Of a stretch of 21,028 bases of DNA, positions 13,603 through 21,028 are shown in pieces. A program made the position numbers and the translations under genes. Origin of the DNA: Acanthamoeba sp. SK_2022b (Eukaryota; Discosea; Longamoebia; Acanthamoebidae); NCBI GenBank assembly GCA_027943245.1, contig JANDJZ010000839.1:1-21028 (forward strand), given 5' to 3'. Numbering within the stretch: the stretch's first letter is position 1; every line of letters begins with the position of its first letter. Under the pieces are notes generated by a model that did not search any database, had not been told where the DNA came from, and was given only the letters and a program-made list of their open reading frames with translations.

Positions 13603-13686
13603 TGACTGCTCCCCCTCCTCTCCCCCACACCTGTCCCATGCCTTTGCTCTGTGAAAAGTTTCGTTTATTTGCCCACTCCTCTCTCT
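13603..13686. other. Convergent intergenic region shared by two 3' ends
   Basis: Only 84 bases lie between the stop codons of the mutase-dehydratase gene (plus) and the homeobox gene (minus), so their 3' untranslated regions must abut or overlap. The stretch is pyrimidine-rich with a short TTTCGTTTATTTG segment; no classical AATAAA signal is seen on the plus strand. Confidence 0.6.
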
Positions 13687-15531
13687 TCACGAGTGCGTCT
13701 GGTGGTCTGCCGGCAGCACCATCTGGAGGTAGGGGTGCGGCTGGTGCAGCTGCGGCGTTGTGTACAACTGGTGATGATGATTATGATGTTGGTGCTGTGT
13801 TGGCCCGCTCTGTGGCCCTCGTGCCTGCGGCGCTCCCGGTGCTGGTGCTGTTGCGCTCGAGCTCTCTCCTACTCCTCTACCCCCCGCCACGATCGGGTGC
13901 AGTGGGCGGCCCACGGCAGCGCCGGGCGGGGTCCGTGCGCCACCGCCTGGCGCCAGTGTCGCCGGTGCACCGCTTGCCTGTGCCACGCCTCCACGCTGCG
14001 GCTGGGGCGCTGCCAGGCTCAGTGCAGGAGTGGGGCGCCGAACCTGCCCGTTGACCGTGGCGGCGGTCGTGGCCACCGTGGGCGAATACGGCGAGCCGTT
14101 GGTCGGGGCCGGCGGCGGGCGTTGGCAGAGCAACTGCGGTAGCGGCTGCTTGATCATCACAGTTGGCGCTATAGGCCAGACGAGTGTGTCAGCTCCCTAA
14201 TGCGCATTTGTCAATGAAGTGAGTGGCCAACGCACCAGCAGGCGGCGCCCCAGGACGAGGGTAGGGTTGGAGCAGGGGTAGAGCAGCAGCCCCCTTGGGG
14301 CCGTTGGGCAGGACGGGCCGCAGGGGCAGCATCGCCGCCGGAACAGCGGCAGCGCTCGCGCTCGGGTGTAGGGCGATCGGGGAAGAGGGCGGTCGAATGT
14401 TGGGGCGCGTGGCTGCCGGCGGTGGGGAGGAGGCGACCGATGCGGCGGTAGGCCCGACGCTTGTCTTGGGAGGTGTTGCCTTTGGAGCTGCAGAGGTGGT
14501 GGTTGGCTTGGTCGGCTGTCCTGCCGGGGAAGGAAGGCCGGTGGGGCCTTTGGGCGAGGTGTTGGTCGCGGTGGCGGCCGTGGCCTTGGCGGTATCTTCG
14601 CTCGTCTTCGTCTTCTTCTGGGGGCTAAGCGGTGAGCTCGGCTGTTCAGGACTGTTACGCTTCAGCTTGGCTCTATTGGGTGACGCAATGTTTAGCACAC
14701 GGCCAATGGTCGCATTGTTACACTCGAAATGGTTATGGGCTACCTTTTGTTCTGGAACCAGATCTGCACTCGACGCGGCGTCATCCCAAGCTGTTGAGCC
14801 AGCTGCTGACGTAGGGCTTGGTTGGGCATGGGATCGCTCTTAAAGGTTGTCTCCAAGATGTCGAGCTCCTCTGGAGACGTCCTCCTGCGCTTCTTGCGCT
14901 GGGCTGCAAAGTAGGCCGCCGCCGATGCATCCTTGGCAGAAGAAGGTTCGGGAGCACCCTGGTGTTGCTGCTTCTTCTGCAGTTGCTGTTGTTGCTTCTG
15001 CTTCTGGCTCAAGCCCACCAGGATGCCCGCCAGATCGTCCAGGTCGCTCACAGGTCTGATTTTTTTTCAAATCGATGTTGTTGAGAAAAGGAAATCATTA
15101 CCATTCGAGGGCCTTGGTTACATTGCAGCCGCGCAAAGTAAATGAAGTGGGCCCAACGAAATGAAGTTGAAGGGGCGTGTGGGCGGAACGAACAAAAGGG
15201 CAACGAAACTGAAGGAACAAAGTGGATAGGAAACGCACCCTTCCTCGGCAGGCTTGCGTTCGACTTGGTCCCCTTTTGTGGTCGAGGACTTTTTGTGCTT
15301 GGGCTCGAGGTGACTGTCTGCCCTGCGGCTGCTACGTTCAGGGCTTGGCCTCTTCTTCGTAGAACTTGTGGAGAGAGTTTCCGTAGTTCTCTGCTTGGGC
15401 AGGTCGCCGTTGGGGATCGCCGTTGAAGATGTGGATGTCTTGGAAGGATTGACATCTTTCCGCCATGGCCTGTCAAACGTGTAGCGCGCTTCCAGCAGAG
15501 GCGTGAGGTCGTTGTAGACTCCAAAGTTCAT
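13687..15531 (-). CDS. Homeobox transcription factor, four exons
   Basis: Exons in transcript order are 15531-15239, 15055-14744, 14672-14236 and 14168-13687. Together they give exactly 508 codons including the stop, with matching phases. The homeodomain lies at about residues 150-208: KKRRRTSPEELDILETTF, then LGMTPRRVQIWFQNKRAKLK with the third-helix residues Trp197, Phe198, Gln199, Asn200 and Arg202. The last part is split by a 71-base intron placed exactly in the WFQNK|RAKLKR motif. Homeodomains bind DNA in the nucleus; Gln at homeodomain position 50 suggests a TAAT-type core site. The region before it is basic and Gln-rich, the C-terminal 300 residues are Pro/Ala/Ser/Thr-rich and probably disordered, and a His/Gln run lies near the end. 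A strong donor (GTAAGG at 15583-15578) and acceptor TAGs just before the ATG suggest an intron in the 5' untranslated region. Confidence 0.88.
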
Positions 15532-15747
15532 CTTGCTTGCTCTCCTAGCTCTATACGGGTGGGTGCTGCGGTTTAGCCCTTACCTCGGCAGGAGTAGTGG
15601 GATATGAATTATCGCAAAGAGGCGCGTTCCCAATAATGCTAGAAAGAGATGTTACGATCAAAGAAGAAAAGAAGGAAGTCCTCAGCAAAGCGGCCGTTGG
15701 TGACGACGACAACAAACAAGAAAGTACGCAAATGAACAGGGAAGAAA
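15532..15747. other. 5' flank of the homeobox gene and 3' flank of 5S rRNA
   Basis: The 216 bases hold the probable 5' untranslated intron of the homeobox gene (donor at 15583, acceptor near 15551 or 15545) and then its likely promoter. The TTTT run after the 5S gene (plus-strand AAAA at 15745-15748) marks the far side. No coding region is supported. Confidence 0.45.
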
Positions 15748-15748
15748 A
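15741..15748 (-). terminator. RNA polymerase III terminator of 5S rRNA
   Basis: The minus strand reads TTTTCTTC immediately at the 3' end of the 5S sequence; a run of four T is the usual polymerase III stop signal. Confidence 0.7.
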
Positions 15749-15866
15749 GGATACGGCACGGTGGATTCCCGGGTGGTCGCCCACCCCAGTACTAACACCG
15801 CCTGGCGCAGCTTAACTTCGCTGTTCGGATGGGAAGCGGTGCTTTCTGCGCAGAATGGCCGTATCC
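15748..15866 (-). rRNA. 5S ribosomal RNA
   Basis: On the minus strand the sequence starts GGATACGGCC and ends GCCGTATCCT; its first and last nine bases pair perfectly (helix I). Inside are the eukaryotic 5S landmarks CCCATCCGAACA, GCGAAGTTAAGC (box A region), GTACTGGGGTGGGCGACC and ACCCGGGAA (box C region), which together form the internal RNA polymerase III promoter. The length is 119 nt, normal for 5S. TTTTC follows directly and fits a polymerase III terminator. It is a single copy here, not a tandem array, between the homeobox gene and the CpG-poor island. Confidence 0.95.
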
Positions 15867-16239
15867 GACATTGACGCTTATCACCTTTGGTGTCCACTCG
15901 TCATCCATCGCCCTTTCGCGCCATTGAAGTTGCTCATGGCCTGTAGGCTCCTTGTTCAGTTATATTGCTTGAATTGTCTCACACAAGATTAAGTGCATGA
16001 CTAGCCATCTGTGTGTGAGCCCAGAGCTTTATTCAGGCAAGCACAGTACAGATGACATTGGTGAGTGACAGGACACCCACTGGCTTCCCAGACTTGGCTC
16101 CTGAGCCAGAGCCAGTGCACTTGGGATTTCACCAGCTTGTTGATCACTGTGCCCATCTGTGAGAGGCCCACTTAGCAGCCAACACTTGCCTGCTTTTCTA
16201 TCTTGGGGAATGGTACTACCTTGTCAAGTAGGGAGCAAC

Positions 16240-16992
16240 TCACCAGCTCAGCAGGCAGTGCATTTCTTGGACTGCTGGTGAGAAATTGTGTGAGACTGGC
16301 ATCATCAAGGTATGCAAGTTCTCATCATTGATCCCTGTGTTCCAGTCATACCCTTCATAACCTGGCCCACACACCCTGGCGTACATCTGGTTCAACTTAC
16401 CTGTGAGGTAATAGGCCAACAGGTTGTCCACCAACTTGCCATTTTCATCAATCACAGCTGCTGCAAGGCAAGTGAGACACTCTCTGGCAAGCCCTGTGGC
16501 AGGGCAGGGGAGTGGCGTACCGATGGCACTGACATTGTGGCATAAGATGTGCCAAAAGGCAGAGATGGTGAGCTTGTGGGAGGCCACATTGAGCACCTTC
16601 TTTGGAATGTTGAGCTGCCCCACTGGAGTACCCAGGATCTTGCTGTCAATCTTTTCCACGTGGTGATGCAGCCAGCACACAATGTCCCTCTGTGACAGCA
16701 GCCTCACAGGACAGCTGCTTCTGCATGACTCACAAGAGTGGTCAATAAACCAATGCTCCTGGGGAGTTGGGTTGGTTTACCTCCTTCCCTGCCCATGACA
16801 GTTGCAAGCTTGCCCAACGTGGTGTCATCAGTGATGATCTTGAAGTCACAGGTCCTGCTGGCCTGAAGATTGTTAGTCCAAAGGTGACAGGGTCTGGTTC
16901 ATGTGCGCCTGGCTTAGGTTGGACGACCTGGCCAACCCAGACCATGGCAACACACCATGAGACCAGCTCAGCATTATGAACGTTGGAACCCT
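16240..16992 (-). pseudogene. Unrecognised, apparently decayed coding segment
   Basis: The longest open stretch (16707-16240, with codons open upstream to about 16784) reads DIVCWLHHHVEKIDSKILGT, a further LNVASHKLTISAFWHIL and VCGPGYEGYDWNTGINDENL. Its amino-acid mix is ordinary and protein-like. A second segment in another frame just upstream, 16886-16785, reads CHLWTNNLQASRTCDFKIIT then DDTTLGKLATVMGREG. The two could be parts of one protein broken by a frameshift or joined by a very short intron. Cysteines and histidines before DIVCWLHHH hint at metal binding. I do not recognise the family, and it could equally be chance. Confidence 0.3.
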
Positions 16993-18177
16993 GCACTGAC
17001 CCAAGAATCAACCTCCACAACAGGCAACGAGAGGATGCAGCAAGTGTGCAGTGTGTCAAGCACCTGGCACAAGCTTGTCCTCTTTTCTATGTAGTACAGT
17101 GGCCTCTGGTGGACATCACCAACCACCTCCCTTATCATTGTCTGCTTTAAAGTGTCCATCTATGGCTTGTTGGTGCTGGTCTTGGGAAGCTCAGAACCAC
17201 TTCATGCATCACCTCTTCACCTCCCAGAATGGGCAGTGAACTGGAAACTTGCACAGGGAAGGAAGGCACTGTCCCATTGCTTCCCATCATGTTTCCAGCG
17301 ACAACCAGCAAGCCAAGGAATGCATCCATTTTGGATTTGGCCCATTGCAGCTGGTTGAACCCTCCTCTTCATGTGCGCCATTGCTTGCTGAATTGTAGCA
17401 ACAGACATCTCACCTCCTAGCCATGCAGCAAATATTAGTTTGATTATCAATATATAAATTATTTTATTACTTTTAATTATTAAAGGCAGTCTGGTGATTG
17501 TGGTGACAACACACAATGCTCACATGCACACACATGTGCAGCATACATGCAAGTAGCCAAGGGTTTCCTGTGTGCATATGTACAGACAGTTCCTGGCATG
17601 GAATCTGCTGCTGGATCAATTGGTGTGGGAGGAAGGTCAACTTCATCTAGCCCAGCTCCACCAACAGCAACATCCTAATTGGTCCACCCACATCATTGTC
17701 CTCGTTCTTCGCTCCTATCCCTTGCATGCCATGTGTTTAAACACGCACAGGGCAAGAGCAACCAGTTTATCTTTTCTCAGACTTCAGCTTCCATGAGCCA
17801 GTTTGTCCACCCTGCCTGGTCACCCTGTGGCACCCTCATCTCTTTGTATGTCACTCCATTCTCTCTCCCCAATCTGCCTCCCCATCTTGATGCTCCCCTC
17901 ATAATTGGTTGATCCATAGAGGGAGCACCAATCTTGTGATCCACATGTTTGGGGTGCTACTCATGCATCAGCAAGCCCTCGTTTTTAGTTTTTAGTCACC
18001 CACAGTTCATACTTGCTTCACCTGGCAGGCACAGACATGTGTTTGTGGGGGCCAGTTTGTTAGATATCATTGTGACCAACAGAACTGCGAGTTTTGAAGG
18101 TGGTCTTCCATCCAGTGCTAGCCTCAATCAGCAACAACAAGAAGATCAGCCTACACTTGCTCACCCTGTCCTCCTGA

Positions 18178-18465
18178 CACTCCCTGTTCACTCCTCCTGT
18201 TCTGCTTCTTCATCCTCACAAGTCTTGTGCCACCTTTGAGAAAGAACAGAGATGTGATGTGTGCCATGGCATTCCCTTGCATGGAGCAGAACTGGAGTCT
18301 TCAGGCCAGCTACAAAACCACTTGGTTGAGCCCCAGTTTTTCACTTTTTACCACCACAAGTCCCCAGTTTGTTTGGGGTACACCCCAATATTTTCCCATT
18401 ATCATGGTTTTTCTCATGATAACTACTCTTTCTTGCCAAGTGAGAGTCAGCTGTTAGAAAACTGA
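18178..18465 (+). pseudogene. Unrecognised Cys-rich coding-like fragment
   Basis: One plus-strand frame is open from just after a stop at 18175-18177 to a stop ending at 18465. It reads RCDVCHGIPLHGAELE, then HLVEPQFFTFYHHKSPVCLG and GFSHDNYSFLPSES. The Cys-x2-Cys-His spacing could be half of a zinc site. It has no ATG of its own, no recognised family and weak support. It may belong to the same decayed element as the minus-strand segment. Confidence 0.22.
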
Positions 18466-19205
18466 CACTCTTTGACGCTCTTCAAAGGTGGATTGGGATG
18501 AGACCAAGACACTCAGCAAACCTCATATTCCTTCTGTCCTGTGTGGACCAGAGAGTCCATATCACCTAGCTTGGTGAAGAGAGGGGCTTTACTAACTTGG
18601 GTGTGCAGAGCCTGCCTCCACCAAGTGTGTGTTTGGGTGGGTGGTGTACATGTGTGCCTTATGGAAACCTTGGTGAGAGGTCGCCCTCTGAGGTGATGTG
18701 TCCATGGCTCTCTTTCTCTTCTCCCACTCTGTCTCTCACGCACACAGAACTACCTGCTCTGAGTGTGGTCACCTAAGTGCACAAACCACAGCAGTTGTGG
18801 CGGTCCTTAGCCTCATGGGTCTCCCCAAGGCACCTGCCTGGCCATTCAGGTGGTGCCCCTGCAGGCACACGTGAGGACTTGAAAGAGTTCAGGCCTCTGT
18901 TCTCCATTCTTCTGGAGATGGGGATGGCGTGGCTCAGCCATCCTCTGTGTGTCTATCCACTCCCCCTCGTCTCCTCTTCTTTTTTCCTTCATATACATGC
19001 AGGTGGAGGTGTGCAGCTCAGCTCGCCAGGAGGCACGAAAACTATGGCCTCAAGCCCCCAGCACCGGTCAACAATCGCTCTCATACTCGTGTATAGCTCA
19101 TGTAAAGTCAAATGTACCTCTTTTTTCCATTACCTACACGTCTCCTTAGACCATGCGGGTGTATGTGCGAAGAATGTGAAAGCAAAAACAGCCCTAAGAG
19201 CCTAG

Positions 19206-19260
19206 TCGAAGCGTTCTCGTGCACACCATGGTGGAGGAAGGCAGGCCAGACGGCTGCTCT
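19206..19260 (-). other. 3' flank of the kanadaptin-like gene
   Basis: These 55 bases follow the stop codon at 19263-19261 and would be 3' untranslated sequence. CpG content is back to the normal level here, so the island edge lies to the left. Confidence 0.4.
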
Positions 19261-21028
19261 CTAGAGAGTGTAGTGCTGGGCGCTCGATGGGGGCACCCAC
19301 TCGGAGTAGCCGTAGCCCTGCTCCTGGTGCTCCTCGTCCATGACCACCTCGTCGTCGAACTTTTGCTTCTTGCGCTCGCGCTCTCGCTTCTTCTCCCGCT
19401 TCTTCTTGTTGCGCTCCCTTCTCCGCTCGGCCGCCTCGTCGCGCTGCTCGCCCATCACGTACTCGTCCTCATTCTTCCGCTCCTCCGCCCCGTCGTCGTC
19501 GCTGCTGTCCTCGTCGGCGCCCCCGCTCCGCTTGGCCTTGGCTGCCGCCGACGCCACATCGCCGCCAGCCGATGGCTCCTCCGCCGGCTCCTCGGCCTTC
19601 AAGACCGACGCCTCGCTCACCTTTCGCTCTGTACAAGAGGGAGAGAGGGGAGCGCCGAGTCAGACCGCTGACGCGAAACCGCGCACATCGGAGTTGAAAC
19701 AGCGAAAGCGAAGAAAGCGACGGCCAATAGGTGGGGTGGGGTAGGGGTTGGGGGCGCGTGTGTGTGCCTGCTTCCTCCTGCTTCTCGCGCTCCTTGATCT
19801 CCTGTAGCTTGCGCTTGGCGCGCTCCTTCTTGAGGGTCTCCTTCTGCTTGTCGCGGTTCACGCGCGCCAGGTACTCCTGCTTGATCCGCTCCACATCGGC
19901 AGCGAGGCCGGCCTGGCTCCGCTTCACCGCCTTGCCGCCCGCCACTCGATCGATGGCCGGCTGTGCGATCTGTTGATGCCCCCCACCCCCTACGTTAGAA
20001 TTGTCTCGCGCGCACACACACAGACCTGTGGCCTGGCGACGCGCTCGCTGCCGGCGGGACCCCCGTGCTGTACCTCGATGAGACGCTCTACTCGCGCGAT
20101 CTCGTCGGTGAGCGATTTGTAGAGGTCCTCTTTCTTCTTCTGCTCCTTCTTGCTCATGTCCGTGGAGAGGCCGCGCATGAAACTGTCGAGCTCGTCCTCC
20201 TCCTCGTTCCCGCCTGTCATCGCGCCGACCCCCACACACACATCCACGGGGTGAGTCCTGCCCTCTCTCCCCCATGTGTCCGTGCGCTTCTTCAGTGAGA
20301 GGAGGGCAGGTGTACCGGCGGCGTTCTTCTTGGCCATCTCTTCGATGTCGAGGGCAACCATCTCCTTTTGGCCCAACATCACCGCCAGCTTGGCCTTGAG
20401 GCTGTCCAACGTCTCCGCGCGGCGAGGGGCTCCGCCACGCCCTTTGCCCGGCGCACCTTCACCACACAAGCCACAGTGTGAGCTCGCAGGAAAAAATACC
20501 GAATAAATAAAATTAAATTATTATAATCATTTTTAATATAAATAGAAGAAATAAAATATTTAAAACAAAAATAGTAAGAAAGGAGGACGCACTGGTGCGG
20601 CCAGCTCGGTCGTAGAAGTCGTCAGAGTCGTCGAAGGACTGGTCCCACTCCTCGACCACGGCCCGCCGCAGCCGCTCCTCCTCGCGCAGCTTGGCCTCCT
20701 CGACCTTGTCCGACGCCATCCGCTCCTCCTCCTCCCGCTTCTCCTTCTTGGCCGCCAGGGCCTCCTCCGCCGCCTCCTGCTGCTGCTGGAGCTGCTGCTG
20801 CCCCTTCTTGCCCTTGCGCCGCAGCTTCTGCAGCTTCTTCTCGCGCTCCTCCTGCCGGTGCCGCTTCATGAAGGCCTTGGCGTCGGCCGTGGTGCCCTGG
20901 AACAGGTCCTCGGCGTCGTCGGCGTGGTCCATCCGCTCCATCTCCTCCTCGACCTCCTCCTCGGCGTCGTCCTGCATGCCCCAGCCGCAGCCGTCGTCGC
21001 CGTCCTCGTCGTCCTCGCCGCCGCCGGC
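19261..21028 (-). CDS. Kanadaptin-like protein, C-terminal part (N-terminus beyond right edge)
   Basis: Exons in transcript order are 21028-20593 (open at the edge), 20456-20316, 20213-20074, 19969-19768 and 19628-19261, about 429 codons with continuous frame. Kanadaptin (SLC4A1AP) family marks appear in the expected order: an acidic segment with GWGM, a long Lys/Glu/Arg coiled coil, SDDFYDRAG, AETLDSLKAKL, DELDSFMRGL with a short helix ending in RVERLIE|IAQP, then a basic coiled coil and EWVPPSS near the C-terminus. Known kanadaptins are nuclear proteins with an N-terminal FHA domain, which would lie to the right of the window. The GAG|GTACAG donor of the third visible exon was chosen because it gives RLIEIAQPA, which fits the family. 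The fourth exon must end at a GC donor (CAG|GCACAC at 19767). A serine/aspartate-rich acidic patch lies before the end. Confidence 0.75.
20500..20580. repeat. AT-rich block in an intron of the kanadaptin-like gene
   Basis: About 80 bases are nearly pure A/T in intron 20457-20592, between GC-rich exons. It is the same kind of block as those at 1976-2090, 6718-6785 and 12196-12276. Confidence 0.55.

Larger units (their letters stand above)
15935..19100. other. CpG-depleted, TG/CA-rich island without recognisable genes
   Basis: From just past the 5S gene the base pattern changes sharply. By eye I count only about a dozen CG dinucleotides in 16021-17580 and a similar number in 17581-18980, while the flanking genes have several per 60-base line. 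TG and CA are common. No long conserved gene, tRNA or terminal repeat could be recognised. A short AT-rich block lies at about 17437-17485. Possible decayed coding stretches are listed separately. The pattern is what long-term cytosine methylation and deamination would leave, for example in an old mobile element or other silenced insert. A misjoined contig is the main alternative. Confidence 0.6.

Noticed and set aside
14295..14843. 182-codon plus-strand frame across the homeobox gene
   Set aside because: It is antisense to exons 2-3 of the homeobox gene and Gly/Ala/Val-rich without motifs. The minus strand gives an exact 508-codon model.
18240..18270. CDVCHG as a cytochrome c haem-binding motif
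   Set aside because: One CxxCH in a fragment with no start, signal peptide or other cytochrome features is not enough; a zinc-like site or chance is as likely.
15935..19100. Vertebrate contamination as the source of the CpG-poor segment
   Set aside because: It cannot be excluded by eye, but no vertebrate repeat or gene was recognised and the segment sits inside otherwise continuous sequence. It is kept as an alternative in the finding, not as a call.
18777..19205. 142-codon plus-strand frame near the right end of the island
   Set aside because: It begins at a GTG rather than an ATG, has no recognisable motif, and crosses from CpG-poor into CpG-rich sequence. No evidence of a real gene.

Overview
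The window is eukaryotic nuclear DNA and reads like a free-living amoeba, most likely Acanthamoeba. Its genes are GC- and CpG-rich and densely packed. They are cut by many short introns (roughly 50-370 bases) with GT..AG ends whose phases I could follow exon by exon. The window also holds a 119-nt eukaryotic 5S rRNA gene. The organism call is inference from 5S structure, intron style and gene content; no database was searched.

Layout. (1) Minus strand, 8568 down to the left edge: one very large gene of at least 24 exons. It encodes about 1,950 residues (incomplete at its C-terminus) made of repeated beta-sandwich units of the ASPM/SPD-2/Hydin (ASH) or MSP-like kind. (2) Plus strand, 8772-10487: an amidase-signature gene, divergent from the first, with one intron, a lost catalytic lysine and a frameshift. 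It lies between two direct copies of the promoter/start segment of the large gene. (3) Plus strand, 10832-13602: an 11-exon gene fusing a yeast-type allosteric chorismate mutase to prephenate dehydratase and an ACT domain, with an apparent 2-base deletion in exon 6. (4) Minus strand, 15531-13687: a four-exon homeobox gene, tail to tail with (3) and only 84 bases away. (5) Minus strand, 15866-15748: 5S rRNA. (6) About 15935-19100: a strongly CpG-depleted, TG/CA-rich island with no gene I can name but with decayed coding-like pieces on both strands. (7) Minus strand, right edge down to 19261: the C-terminal part of a kanadaptin-like nuclear protein.

The genes do not form one pathway. The most interesting items are the mutase/dehydratase fusion, which would join two committed steps of phenylalanine synthesis under two separate allosteric modules, the giant ASH-repeat protein in a lineage generally described as lacking cilia, the duplicated start segment around the damaged amidase, and the CpG-poor island beside the 5S gene. 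All exon boundaries were predicted by eye from splice sites, frame continuity and family motifs; no transcript data were available.
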